A DNA stretch of 64,000 bases from Leptospira chreensis (lineage in GTDB: Bacteria; Spirochaetota; Leptospiria; Leptospirales; Leptospiraceae). Position numbers and translations under genes: made by a program. A model generated the notes under the pieces. The model saw only the letters and a program-made list of their open reading frames with translations, was not told the origin of the DNA and ran no database searches. Of the stretch, positions 16,009 to 24,454 are shown in pieces; position 1 is the first letter of the stretch, and every line of letters begins with the position of its first letter. The stretch covers positions 186,001 through 250,000 of the forward strand of contig NZ_JAFFPS010000071.1 of NCBI RefSeq assembly GCF_016919165.1. The letters are read 5' to 3'.

Positions 16009-17301
16009 TCAGTGGGAGATTTGGACTTTTTTGCCGATCATCTGCAATCCGTTGGCAGATTTTTTAACCGTCAGTGTATCACCAAAAATCAGAGTGGATT
16101 CTGCATTGGTTGTTTCTGCATAAGGACTATTCGAATCTAAACTTTGTGTGACAACTTTGTGATCCCTGCCAAAAATTTTAATTTTGGCTTCCGTGGAGGA
16201 TGCTTCTAACAAAACCCAGTTTCCATCTAAAACTCGTTTTTCGGATACATCATCCTTCCAAATGACGAAGGAACCATTGGAACGAAATACATAATCCAAT
16301 CTACCTTCCGAAACATCACCGAATACTGCTTTGTTGACTACGTTAGAAAGAATGGTGTTTTTTGTTTTGGAAAGGACTGACTGTTTGAATTCATCGGCAT
16401 TTTTGTCGACAACGGTAAATCGTTTTCCTTTTTCTCCCAGTAAGATCATCTCAGCAATCACTGTGTCTTTCCAAGTTTTTCCTGGTCGAACTTTTTGGAT
16501 GGTGAATGTAAACTTTTTTCCTGATAGAGTTTTTGGGAAAAATATTCTTTGTCCACCTTGTTTGTCTGCAATTTTGATGGGAAAAGAGTCGGATTCATTG
16601 GATACAAGTAACTCCGTCACCGAACCATTTTTATAAAATAAAGCATCTAACCTTTGATATCCGTTAAATATTTCAAAACCTGATAAATCAATGCTGTCTT
16701 CTAATTCAATTTGGAAAGATTCCCCTTCTCCATTGGCCTTAGCTCCTTCCACCCAAGCAAAATCAATACTTCCATCAAACAAACTATATGCGGGGTAATT
16801 CGGAAGCGTGCTGCTGGCAGTGACTTCGCCTAAAATAGGTTCAGGGTAAACTACATCCAATTTTTTTCCATTTTGAAAAAAAGAAACGGTTTTGATCCCG
16901 TTACCTGAGTCTGGCAACAAGTAGACAACATGAACACCATTGGATCTAATCTTTTGAGGAGTTTCTTTCGTGCAGTCAAAGTTTGTCGCATAACTTCCAT
17001 CTTTATAAAAAGCAACATATCCTTTTTTCTCTTGGCACTCGATAGAAATCTCAGTAAAAAAAGCACGCCCATCCGTTTTTCCTGTTTGGTTCCATTTTGC
17101 TCCATTGGAGAAAAAAATGGTAATCCCATCCAAACTAGTTTCCGGTTTCCAATATTTGCCGGGCTTAAATACATTAATGGGACTTGTTCCATCAGCAGAG
17201 GATGCTGCTTGGATTCGTTCAATGACAATGGAATTTTCAATCGAACTATTTTTGCAAAATAAGATTACAAAAGCCAAAAGAGTTAGGGTTATTTTTTTCA
17301 A
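16009..17301 (-). CDS. Lipoprotein with F5/8-type (discoidin-like) domain (left copy)
   Basis: 430 residues from a TTG start, with a short lipoprotein signal (LLAFVILFC). Residues about 155-280 resemble a discoidin or F5/8 C carbohydrate-binding fold: VTASSTLPNYPAYSLFDGS, FAWVEGAKANGEGESFQIEL and an ISGFEI-like strand. The remainder is beta-rich and unrecognised. It is the first gene of a probable four-gene operon with the membrane protein, VanW-like and VanX-like genes. A surface or periplasmic binding role is inferred. Confidence 0.7.
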   Translation of the reverse strand: MKKITLTLLAFVILFCKNSSIENSIVIERIQAASSADGTSPINVFKPGKYWKPETSLDGITIFFSNGAKWNQTGKTDGRAFFTEISIECQEKKGYVAFYKDGSYATNFDCTKETPQKIRSNGVHVVYLLPDSGNGIKTVSFFQNGKKLDVVYPEPILGEVTASSTLPNYPAYSLFDGSIDFAWVEGAKANGEGESFQIELEDSIDLSGFEIFNGYQRLDALFYKNGSVTELLVSNESDSFPIKIADKQGGQRIFFPKTLSGKKFTFTIQKVRPGKTWKDTVIAEMILLGEKGKRFTVVDKNADEFKQSVLSKTKNTILSNVVNKAVFGDVSEGRLDYVFRSNGSFVIWKDDVSEKRVLDGNWVLLEASSTEAKIKIFGRDHKVVTQSLDSNSPYAETTNAESTLIFGDTLTVKKSANGLQMIGKKVQISH

Positions 17302-17475
17302 AAGATTTTACCTCGGCAGATACAAAGAATCCGGAACTCTTTCGACTTAGACAAGTAAAAAATTGACCTGGTCTAAATCCTACCCAAAGATTCGTTTTTT
17401 CTTTCCCTTCGCATAGCAATCAAAATACGAAAGATTTTTCCCTACCTTTTTGACAAGTTATCCCAGTTTGTAAGT

Positions 17476-17495
17476 CTTTGTTTTACAAAACAAAG
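17476..17495. promoter_or_regulatory. Perfect 9-2-9 palindrome, possible operator (left copy)
   Basis: CTTTGTTTTACAAAACAAAG is a perfect inverted repeat in the divergent region between the lipoprotein operon and the Crp/Fnr-type regulator, 43 bp before the regulator's TTG. Position and symmetry suggest a binding site, perhaps for the regulator itself. It does not match the TGTGA-N6-TCACA Crp consensus. Confidence 0.5.
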
Positions 17496-17537
17496 GAACA
17501 AAGAATCGATAGACAAAGTCACAAACATTAAGATACA

Positions 17538-18119
17538 TTGAGTACCCATTTAATGAAAGTTCCCAAACCCGTATATCTTGATCCCCAAGGGATTCGCCAA
17601 CTTTTCCAAACTCATGGCAAAAAGATCAAATTAAAGAAAAAAGAAATTTTTGCGAAACAAGGACTACCTCTATTTAGCGTTGGTATGGTTGAATCTGGAG
17701 GATTCAAACTAGTTTACAAACTGGGTAAAAAGGAATGGATCAAATCTTTTATCTTTGAAGGTGGCCTATTAGGAAGTTTGCCGAGCATTCTAAACCAACA
17801 AACAAGCACCTATTCCATCTTGGCTTTAGAACCAAGTGAAGTGTTTGTCCTCACCGCAAATGAGTTCAAAACAAAAATGGAGACGGAAAGCCAATACAAA
17901 GACTTCCTCATCCAATTTCTTTCTCATTTGTATTTGAAAAAAGAAGAACGAGTGGCCGACTTTTTACTCTTAGAACCTGAAAAAAGATACCGAAAGTTTA
18001 TTAAGGAATACCATCCCGTTCTGGATCGAATTTCCCAAATCGACCAAGCAGCCTATTTGGGAATAACCAACGTTGCACTCAGTCGGATCAAAAAGCGGGT
18101 TTTTGAAGATAATCGTTAA
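17538..18119 (+). CDS. Crp/Fnr-family transcriptional regulator (left copy)
   Basis: 193 residues from TTG 17538; ATG 17553 is an alternative. The N-terminal cyclic-nucleotide-binding-like barrel is recognisable (KKKEIFAKQGLPLFSVGMVESGG split by strands, then a dimerisation helix SHLYLKKEERVADFLLL). The C-terminal helix-turn-helix reads ISQIDQAAYLGITNVALSRIKK. The phosphate-binding cassette typical of cAMP binders is not preserved, so the ligand is unknown. It overlaps the convergent DJ-1-like gene by 32 bp. A perfect palindrome lies upstream. Confidence 0.85.
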   Translation: MSTHLMKVPKPVYLDPQGIRQLFQTHGKKIKLKKKEIFAKQGLPLFSVGMVESGGFKLVYKLGKKEWIKSFIFEGGLLGSLPSILNQQTSTYSILALEPSEVFVLTANEFKTKMETESQYKDFLIQFLSHLYLKKEERVADFLLLEPEKRYRKFIKEYHPVLDRISQIDQAAYLGITNVALSRIKKRVFEDNR

Positions 18120-18996
18120 TAGCACCTAAATATAGTTTAGTGAACTCATTTCCAGAAAATGGATTTTGGGATGTGACTAAATTTCGATCCCGAATGGCAT
18201 ACCCACTTGCTGGAAAAAAAGAAGATTCATATTTCATTCCTCGTTCTTTTAATAGATCAGAAATTTTTCTGACTTTGGGACTGCCTTTCATCACAAAGGT
18301 TTCAATAAACCACTCTTCTGTTTTGGTAACCGAATTCCCTTGATACCCTTGGAATAAAAATCCTTCTCCGTTGGTTCCGGAAGGAAGTGTGGTGAGTAGT
18401 GCTGGCGCATGACAAACAAGCCCAATGGTTTTTCCTTGGTTTTGAAACGAGGCAAGTAAAACAGGAATGTTTTTATCATACAACAAATCACTCATCAACC
18501 CCTGCCCACCAGGAACAAGTAAACTTATATAGATTTGGTGGTCTTTAGCTATAGATTCTAATGGGATTGGTTTTTGAAAGGAAGGATGGGAATTCAAGAA
18601 ACGGACGGCTTCTTCTTTTTCTTCTTTAGAATTCCAATACTTATCTTTTAAACTTTCTGGATCCAGTGTGGCTTTTTTGCCTTCTGGTGTGGCAAAGACC
18701 AAATCAAAACCAGAGCGATCCAAAGCAATCACTGGGTGATAAAGCTCATTCACAAATACACCGGTGGGATGTTGGCGATTTCCATCTAACAAAAGAGTAT
18801 TCGCAGCACTCATCGCAATGAGAACTTTGGGTTTGGACTTACCAAAGATAGGTGATTGTAAAAACACCAATCCTAGAATCAAAATCACTAGCGACAAGAG
18901 ACTCCAGCGTTTATTGGAAAGCTGGATCGAATTGGTTTTTATCATTTTTTCTAAACGAAAAAAGGATAGGTTTTGGTTCTGAGTACGATTCGACAT
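18088..18996 (-). CDS. DJ-1/PfpI-family protein, exported or membrane-anchored (left copy)
   Basis: 302 residues. After a hydrophobic segment (SLLSLVILILGLVFLQSPIF), the DJ-1/PfpI fold begins with KVLIAMSAANTLLLDG. The nucleophile elbow GLVCHAPALL holds the reactive Cys, and VPGGQG and FATPEGKK match the Hsp31-like subgroup. It could act as a glyoxalase-like or chaperone protein. A shorter start at 18945 would give a cleaner signal peptide. It shares a 32-bp convergent overlap with the regulator gene. Confidence 0.82.
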   Translation of the reverse strand: MSNRTQNQNLSFFRLEKMIKTNSIQLSNKRWSLLSLVILILGLVFLQSPIFGKSKPKVLIAMSAANTLLLDGNRQHPTGVFVNELYHPVIALDRSGFDLVFATPEGKKATLDPESLKDKYWNSKEEKEEAVRFLNSHPSFQKPIPLESIAKDHQIYISLLVPGGQGLMSDLLYDKNIPVLLASFQNQGKTIGLVCHAPALLTTLPSGTNGEGFLFQGYQGNSVTKTEEWFIETFVMKGSPKVRKISDLLKERGMKYESSFFPASGYAIRDRNLVTSQNPFSGNEFTKLYLGAINDYLQKPAF

Positions 18997-19156
18997 GGGA
19001 AAACACTCACTTCTATTTCGAATTTGTCCCCACCAAAGCTGGCGAGGACCTTCTCTAATAGAGGTGCCGAATCAGTGTATATATTTTAACCTAAGTTAAA
19101 AAGTAGAAATCTCCATCGGTAAAATCAAATCAACTTCCAAACCCATAACCCTACGA

Positions 19157-19171
19157 CTCGGGTGGCCCGAG
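19157..19171 (-). terminator. Short GC hairpin downstream of the MBL-fold gene (left copy)
   Basis: CTCGGG (19157-19162) pairs with CCCGAG (19166-19171) across a 3-nt loop, about 30 nt after the stop of the MBL-fold gene. No T-tract follows, so the terminator call is weak. Confidence 0.35.
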
Positions 19172-19200
19172 AAATCCTAGATCTATTATTGGTTGGTTCT

Positions 19201-20232
19201 CTAAAATAAATCGATGGTTTCGAATCCTTGTAATAACTGGACTTCCAATTTTTCCTCTTGGGAGCGTTTCAAAATGTATTTTATATTGGCATCGAAATCA
19301 TCTCCGAGTCGAAGGTTTGGCTCCAAAGGTTCGGAAAGCGGTTTGAAAAAATTGTCCCAATGGATGGGGATTAATAGTTTCGGTTTTAGAGTTTGTACAG
19401 TTTGTTTGTAAAACTCTTCCTGAAAAGGAATGGGTTGCAAAGAAAGTTGCGCAATTCCCAAAAACAAAACATCTGCTTTGATATTAGTAAAAGCTCCATC
19501 TACGAAGTTCGTACTACTTTTGATGAGAATTTTATTTTTCCCATGTTGGATTAAAAAATCAAAGGTTCCTCCTTCGATATAGTCAGTTGCTTTGACTGGT
19601 GATTTCAGCGGCGATTCAATGTTAGGATGGTTCGGATCGGTAGCATTTGTTTTTCCGAGAATTCGAAAGGGTGGTGTGTGTTTGGATTCCAAAACTGTGA
19701 CGGTAAACTTTCCGATCGTAACTGGTTTTCCAGGTAAAAACTTTTGCATTTGTTCCAAGCCAAGCCCGGCACCAAGTCCCACATTGAGAGTGGAAGAAGA
19801 ACCATACAACTTCGCCTTTGTTTGTTTGGCGACAAGTGGTGAGTCCATGACATGATCGTAATGGGAATGGCAGACAAAAATGGCCTGAAGTCTTTCGATT
19901 TTAGCCTTTTCGATTACGGATTGAACCGTCGATGGATCGGATTCTATTTTGGAAAAAGCAGTTTTCCATAAAGATGGTCTGGAAAAAAATCCATCGGTTA
20001 AAATTTGTGTTTCTCCATCATCTAACAATATGGATGCGGTTCCGAGAAAAGTGGCTCGTACCTTTCCCTTCGGAATCGGGTTTACTTTACTTTCATGTGG
20101 GAAATAAGAATCGTATTGGCTTAAAGTTCCGGAAGGACGAAGGGCACAATGAGAACAAAAAAGGATGAGTGACAAGTATAGGAAAAAGGACAGAATTTTG
20201 GGTTTCTTGGTGTAACTTGTTTTGGTTGGCAT
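19201..20232 (-). CDS. Metallo-beta-lactamase-fold lipoprotein (left copy)
   Basis: 343 residues from ATG 20232; a TTG three codons earlier is less likely. It has a lipoprotein signal (LILFCSHC). The MBL-fold motif HSHYDHVMD gives the HxHxDH zinc ligands; RATFLGTASILLDDGE and ILTDGFFS are the preceding strands, and a later IPIHWDNF supplies a further His. It resembles UlaG-like or lipoprotein MBL hydrolases of unknown substrate. It stands alone between two hairpin-rich intergenic regions. Confidence 0.85.
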   Translation of the reverse strand: MPTKTSYTKKPKILSFFLYLSLILFCSHCALRPSGTLSQYDSYFPHESKVNPIPKGKVRATFLGTASILLDDGETQILTDGFFSRPSLWKTAFSKIESDPSTVQSVIEKAKIERLQAIFVCHSHYDHVMDSPLVAKQTKAKLYGSSSTLNVGLGAGLGLEQMQKFLPGKPVTIGKFTVTVLESKHTPPFRILGKTNATDPNHPNIESPLKSPVKATDYIEGGTFDFLIQHGKNKILIKSSTNFVDGAFTNIKADVLFLGIAQLSLQPIPFQEEFYKQTVQTLKPKLLIPIHWDNFFKPLSEPLEPNLRLGDDFDANIKYILKRSQEEKLEVQLLQGFETIDLF

Positions 20233-20327
20233 AACGGACAAAAATTACAGAGAGAAATTCTAATGGCAAACCCTTTCTGTCCTTTACAAATTTGAGTCCT
20301 CTTTGCGAGAGGGATTTGGAGGACTTG

Positions 20328-20416
20328 GTCTCTGGGCTGTGCACAACGTGCGCATCCAGAGACGGGAGCGAACGCGGACTCCGGAAAAGCCCGGGCCCAT
20401 CGGGTCTCGCCCAAAA
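20328..20416. repeat. GC-rich hairpin repeat, family 2 (left copy)
   Basis: GTCTCTGG (20328-20335) pairs with CCAGAGAC (20356-20363). This is followed by GGGAGCGAACGCGGACTCCG and a second self-complementary CCCGGGCCC region. The order hairpin, then GGGAGCGA, then CCGGA, then GCCCGG, then TCGGGT recurs at 49042-49105. It is much more GC-rich than its surroundings. It may be a dispersed repeat that also works as a terminator or RNA structure. Confidence 0.55.
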
Positions 20417-20531
20417 AAAGAACAACATCTAATTTTGTTTGAGTTGGAATGATGCGGGATCTTGATTTTTGTTTTAGAGATTCCGAGGGATTTGTTTGCA
20501 CCAGAGGGTGGAACTTAGTCTAAGATTCAAT

Positions 20532-21584
20532 ATGAAATCTATCAATTCAGAATTACCTATTGTTGTGACGGGAGGATCAGGATACATTGCTTCCTGGATC
20601 GTCAAATATTTGTTAGAAGATGGGAAGTCAGTGCGAACCACTGTGCGGAGTCTAAAAGACACCAAAAAAATTTCCCATCTATTGGAACTAAAAGATAAAT
20701 TCAAAGACAAACTAACGTTATTTGAAGCCGATCTTTTGTCGGAAGGAAGTTTTGATGCGCCCATTGCAGGGGCAGAACTTGTGATTCACACAGCCTCTCC
20801 ATTTTTTGTGGCAGGAATCAAAGATGCACAAAAACAACTGGTGGATCCCGCCTTACAAGGAACAAAAAATGTTTTGCTAACCTGCAATCGTGTTTCTTCT
20901 GTGAAACGTGTTGTGTTAACATCGAGTGTGGCCGCCATTCTTGGCGATAATATTGATTCGTTACAAGTTCCAAATCATACATTTACGGAAGAACATTGGA
21001 ATACAACCAGTAACTTGAAACACCAACCTTATGCTTACTCAAAAACTTTGGCTGAAAAAGAAGCTTGGGAAATTCAAAAAAGCCAATCACGTTGGGATTT
21101 AGTTGTGATCAACCCTTCTTTTGTGATGGGACCATCCCTTTCCAAACGACTCGATGGAACTAGTGTTGAGTTTATGAAAAATATGTTGAAGGGAGTGTTT
21201 CGCACCGGTGTTCCCGATACAAAGATGGGATTTGTTGATGTGAGAGATGTGGCAAAAGCTCATATCTTAGCGGGTTTGACCCCGAATGCAAAAGGAAGAC
21301 ATATCACTTCAGCGGAAGTCATTCCGATGTTAGGTGTTGCGAAAATCATTAAAGAAAATTTTGGAAACAAATATTCTGTTCCTACTGGCAATCTTCCTAA
21401 GGCACTTGTGTATGTGATTGGACCTTTCTTTGGTTTGTCTTGGGGTTATACAAAAAATAATATTGGCCAACCTTTAAATTTAAACCATGAGTATAGTAAA
21501 ACGGATTTAGGTCTAACCTATCGCCCGTTAAAAGATACGTTTATTGATCATGTGAATCAAATGGAAAGTGCGGGGTTATTATAA
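20532..21584 (+). CDS. NAD(P)-dependent epimerase/dihydroflavonol-reductase-like protein (left copy)
   Basis: 350 residues from ATG 20532; an ORF extension to 20496 lacks support. It is an extended short-chain dehydrogenase with Rossmann motif [11 protein letters not shown], substrate-side [13 protein letters not shown] and the catalytic YxxxK in [10 protein letters not shown]. It resembles dihydroflavonol 4-reductase or methylglyoxal reductase relatives. The substrate is unknown. No operon partner is apparent; GC-rich hairpin elements flank it on both sides. Confidence 0.86.
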   Translation: MKSINSELPIVVTGGSGYIASWIVKYLLEDGKSVRTTVRSLKDTKKISHLLELKDKFKDKLTLFEADLLSEGSFDAPIAGAELVIHTASPFFVAGIKDAQKQLVDPALQGTKNVLLTCNRVSSVKRVVLTSSVAAILGDNIDSLQVPNHTFTEEHWNTTSNLKHQPYAYSKTLAEKEAWEIQKSQSRWDLVVINPSFVMGPSLSKRLDGTSVEFMKNMLKGVFRTGVPDTKMGFVDVRDVAKAHILAGLTPNAKGRHITSAEVIPMLGVAKIIKENFGNKYSVPTGNLPKALVYVIGPFFGLSWGYTKNNIGQPLNLNHEYSKTDLGLTYRPLKDTFIDHVNQMESAGLL

Positions 21585-21699
21585 TCCCGCTCGTCGTATC
21601 ACAGAAACCGTGGTTTGGATTTTGGTGAAACTGCGAAGTTTTCTTTAGAATTTTCGGAGAGATTCGATTCCCAAGAGACAAGAGTCGGATTTTATGGTA

Positions 21700-21756
21700 G
21701 GAGTTGGGCCGGGAATTAACTCCCACAAGCCCACCTCCACCACCCAATCAGGGTGG
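21700..21756. other. Two short hairpins between reductase and DUF4269 genes (left copy)
   Basis: GGAGTT (21700-21705) pairs with AACTCC (21718-21723), and CCACCC (21740-21745) pairs with GGGTGG (21751-21756). The stretch is GC-rich against an AT-rich background. It may be a terminator or part of a dispersed repeat. Confidence 0.35.
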
Positions 21757-21785
21757 GGGCCGAGTCCGGACACACGAGACATAAT

Positions 21786-22385
21786 ATGCATTCGCTCCAG
21801 TCCAATTCGTTTCTAGGAACAGACTATTTACAGTCCGGAACTTTCAAACAACAGGAATTGTTTCGTGATTTAGAAGAATGGAAAATTCTAAAATCATTAC
21901 ATGGTTTTAAACCAACATTGGCTGGCACCATCCCACTAGACATCGATACAGAGACGAGTGATGTGGATATCCTTGTAAAATTCAACGTCCCGGCCCATTT
22001 ACAAAAGATTTGTTATGCCAAGTTCCGCAATTTGCCAAATTATACATTCTCAGAAAAGACAATGGACTTTCGTTTAACTCTCGTTTGTCGATTTGAAACA
22101 AAAAAATTTCAATATGAAATCTTTGGACAATCACTGGAGCCAACAGAACAGTATGGTTGGATTCATATGATGGTAGAAAATCGGTTTTTAAAATTGGCAG
22201 ATCCCTCGTTTCGGGAAGAGATTCGCAATCTCAAACGACAAGGGATAAAAACAGAACCTGCTTTTTGTAAAGTTTTGGATTTGAAAGGGGATCCTTACAA
22301 AACAATGATCCAATGGAATCAAAAAACAGAGGATCAATTTCGAGAACTACTCATACAAAAAGGATTTCAAATCAATCCGAATTGA
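21786..22385 (+). CDS. DUF4269 family protein, nucleotidyltransferase-like (left copy)
   Basis: 199 residues from ATG 21786. The segment AGTIPLDIDTETSDVDILV carries an acidic D-x-D pattern similar to nucleotidyltransferase folds, and MDFRLTLVCRFETKKFQYEI and EQYGWIHMMVENR match the DUF4269 pattern. No function is established for the family. It converges on the AlkB-like gene with a 19-bp overlap. Confidence 0.78.
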   Translation: MHSLQSNSFLGTDYLQSGTFKQQELFRDLEEWKILKSLHGFKPTLAGTIPLDIDTETSDVDILVKFNVPAHLQKICYAKFRNLPNYTFSEKTMDFRLTLVCRFETKKFQYEIFGQSLEPTEQYGWIHMMVENRFLKLADPSFREEIRNLKRQGIKTEPAFCKVLDLKGDPYKTMIQWNQKTEDQFRELLIQKGFQINPN

Positions 22386-22972
22386 CGAAAGGTCAAATTG
22401 ATTCTTGGTCGTTTGACTTTCATTGCTTTGGGAAGAGAGTGTAACCAATGCCTTTGGATCACATCTTTCATCAAAAGCAAACTCCCGTGTTCCAATTGCA
22501 ATTCCACCTGATCACCTGTTTTTTTATGTTTATAACGAAAGATTCTTTCTGCACCAAAACTCACAGAAGCAATCGTGGAATTGGGACGTAAGGAAGTTTC
22601 ATCATCACTATGCCAAGCCATCCCTTCGCTGCCATCATGGTATAAATTCAACAAACAAGAATTAAAAACTTCTTTGGAAGTCAGTTCCACTTTTGTTTTT
22701 AATTTCAAAAGGAGGGGTGACCAAGGAAGGGCTGTTTTTGTAGTTCCCGAATATCGATAAGAAAAACCTTTTTCCGCATACCAGGCCACATTTCGTTTGG
22801 TGGTGATGTGTTTTCCGTAAACGATAGCTTCATCCGGCCTCCATTCAATCTCCTCCATTAAGGAATCAAAGATCCGATAGGATTCTTCTGCCTGGAGAAA
22901 ATGGGGGATGTACAACAAAATCCCGTCGTAGGGTAATAGATTTTCCCATTCAGACTTTTGAAATAAGTGCAT
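22367..22972 (-). CDS. AlkB-like 2-oxoglutarate/Fe(II) dioxygenase (left copy)
   Basis: 201 residues from ATG 22972. The fold and motifs match ALKBH2/3-type DNA repair dioxygenases: NSCLLNLYHDGSEGMAWHSD (iron His and Asp), SFGAERIFRYKHK, a second iron His in HWLHSLPK, and the 2-oxoglutarate-binding Arg in RPRINLTFR. It should oxidatively remove alkyl damage from bases. It overlaps the convergent DUF4269 gene by 19 bp. Confidence 0.9.
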   Translation of the reverse strand: MHLFQKSEWENLLPYDGILLYIPHFLQAEESYRIFDSLMEEIEWRPDEAIVYGKHITTKRNVAWYAEKGFSYRYSGTTKTALPWSPLLLKLKTKVELTSKEVFNSCLLNLYHDGSEGMAWHSDDETSLRPNSTIASVSFGAERIFRYKHKKTGDQVELQLEHGSLLLMKDVIQRHWLHSLPKAMKVKRPRINLTFRQFGLI

Positions 22973-23122
22973 GGATTTCGAATTCAACCGCCTGAAAAAA
23001 GTAAGTCACTGTAATTTTTCACCCACTGTCCAAAGAAATCCAATGAAATTCCATACCGACTGTCCCTATCGTCTAAAATTTTAGTTGGATTCCCTTCCAG
23101 ACCAAAGAATCTATACGATAGT

Positions 23123-23359
23123 ATGACCCCAACTCGCACGATTCAATCTTTCATCGACGCAAAAAAGGAAAACCGTTCCCCTTCGGCAGAAGTTTGGAAC
23201 TCTTTGAAAGGATTCCGGAAGTGGGATGAACCGGAACTCATTGGTCTTCGCAATGCATCTGGTTACTATCCTGATATTTATTTTGAAGCCGGTATGGATG
23301 AAACCATAACCAAACTACTTGCAAAATTCCAAGAGAGAGTGGTCCCCCATAAATTTTAA
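23123..23359 (+). CDS. Small unrecognised protein upstream of the palindrome axis (left copy)
   Basis: 78 residues, soluble, with no family I recognise. Its stop overlaps the start of the next gene by one base (TAATG), so the two are probably translationally coupled. It is identical to the mirror copy at 24068-24304. Confidence 0.65.
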   Translation: MTPTRTIQSFIDAKKENRSPSAEVWNSLKGFRKWDEPELIGLRNASGYYPDIYFEAGMDETITKLLAKFQERVVPHKF

Positions 23360-23973
23360 TGAATCCCATTACCCCTAAAGTTTTATACCAAGAAGCCAAT
23401 CCATATGGTTCTTTTACTGCATTTTTAGAAGATGATGGAAGAACCATTTACCTTTACTTACAATCACATAACAACCCTGAGTGGCCCATGAAAACACTTT
23501 GGGTGCGTAACTTAATTGATGCTCCCGATGCACGAGTAGAAGAAGATTTTGATGCGGGTCTTGCACCCGTGCTTACCAAATCCGAAATTACGGAACCAAA
23601 AGCACAAAGTTCACTTAAAGAAGACCAAATCCACTTCATTTGGTCAGAAGAAGGAGATGCAGTAGCATTATTTGTAGAGGAAGAACTACAAGCGTATCTT
23701 CCTTCTTGGTCAGGGATCAAAGGCATTCATGGGTATGCTAAATTTGCAAAAGAAGAAGCACCTACTGCATCTCCTTCTTCTGACCAAATGAAGTGGATTT
23801 GGTCTTCTTTAAGTGAACTTTGTGCTTTTGGTTCCGTAATTTCGGATTTGGTAAGCACGGGTGCAAGACCCGCATCAAAATCTTCTTCTACTCGTGCATC
23901 GGGAGCATCAATTAAGTTACGCACCCAAAGTGTTTTCATGGGCCACTCAGGGTTGTTATGTGATTGTAAGTAA
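23359..23973 (+). pseudogene. Unrecognised gene running into the palindrome loop; 3' end replaced by fold-back
   Basis: The first 135 codons (23359-23763) look authentic: acidic, soluble, containing the NPEWPMKTLWVRNL segment and the loop-encoded LFVEEELQAYLPSWSG. After 23762 the frame simply reads the antisense of its own 5' part, as shown by serine-rich low-complexity-like residues identical to a shadow frame of the same gene. So this 204-residue ORF is a chimera and the natural C-terminus is missing. I do not recognise the family. It tells us the axis was created inside a gene. Confidence 0.75.
23666..23761. other. 96-bp unpaired loop at the palindrome axis
   Basis: Symmetry fails only between 23666 and 23761. 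The loop continues the reading frame of the left-arm gene starting at 23359, so it is ancestral gene sequence that was copied once, not inserted foreign DNA. The junction at 23762 shows only about 1 bp of microhomology. Confidence 0.9.
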
Positions 23974-24068
23974 AGGTAAATGGTTCTTCCATCATCTTCT
24001 AAAAATGCAGTAAAAGAACCATATGGATTGGCTTCTTGGTATAAAACTTTAGGGGTAATGGGATTCAT
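23727..24068 (-). pseudogene. Mirror copy of the axis gene, truncated at the fold-back
   Basis: From ATG 24068 it matches the left copy for about 102 residues to SEEGDAV, then immediately departs into antisense loop sequence (GASSFANLAYP) and stops. It therefore lacks the 32 authentic residues that the loop adds to the left copy. Neither arm carries an intact gene. Confidence 0.75.
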
Positions 24069-24304
24069 TAAAATTTATGGGGGACCACTCTCTCTTGGAA
24101 TTTTGCAAGTAGTTTGGTTATGGTTTCATCCATACCGGCTTCAAAATAAATATCAGGATAGTAACCAGATGCATTGCGAAGACCAATGAGTTCCGGTTCA
24201 TCCCACTTCCGGAATCCTTTCAAAGAGTTCCAAACTTCTGCCGAAGGGGAACGGTTTTCCTTTTTTGCGTCGATGAAAGATTGAATCGTGCGAGTTGGGG
24301 TCAT
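24068..24304 (-). CDS. Small unrecognised protein (right copy)
   Basis: Identical 78-residue mirror of the gene at 23123-23359, again overlapping the truncated axis gene by one base. Family unknown. Confidence 0.6.
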   Translation of the reverse strand: MTPTRTIQSFIDAKKENRSPSAEVWNSLKGFRKWDEPELIGLRNASGYYPDIYFEAGMDETITKLLAKFQERVVPHKF

Positions 24305-24454
24305 ACTATCGTATAGATTCTTTGGTCTGGAAGGGAATCCAACTAAAATTTTAGACGATAGGGACAGTCGGTATGGAATTTCATTGGATTTCTTTGGACA
24401 GTGGGTGAAAAATTACAGTGACTTACTTTTTTCAGGCGGTTGAATTCGAAATCC

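Larger units (their letters stand above)
1..23665. repeat. Left arm of a >=47-kb inverted duplication (palindrome)
   Basis: Every position x in this arm pairs with the complement of position 47427-x. All gene pairs obey the rule, for example the starts at 5242 and 42185, and spot checks of intergenic DNA at about 2.2-2.4 kb, 12.8 kb and 19.1 kb also match. The arm runs off the window start, so its true outer end is not visible. Only two short patches differ from the partner arm, at 988-1098 and 3957-3992. Symmetry stops at 23665, where the loop begins. Confidence 0.97.

Noticed and set aside
23454..23726. Antisense open frame across the palindrome loop
   Set aside because: It is low-complexity, Ser-rich shadow sequence of the axis gene and exists only because of the fold-back.
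23666..23761. Palindrome axis as a covalently closed hairpin telomere or resolved telomere junction
   Set aside because: The loop is 96 bp of one-sided coding sequence and the arms break a gene; telomere junctions are symmetric and usually intergenic. No telomere resolvase gene is seen.
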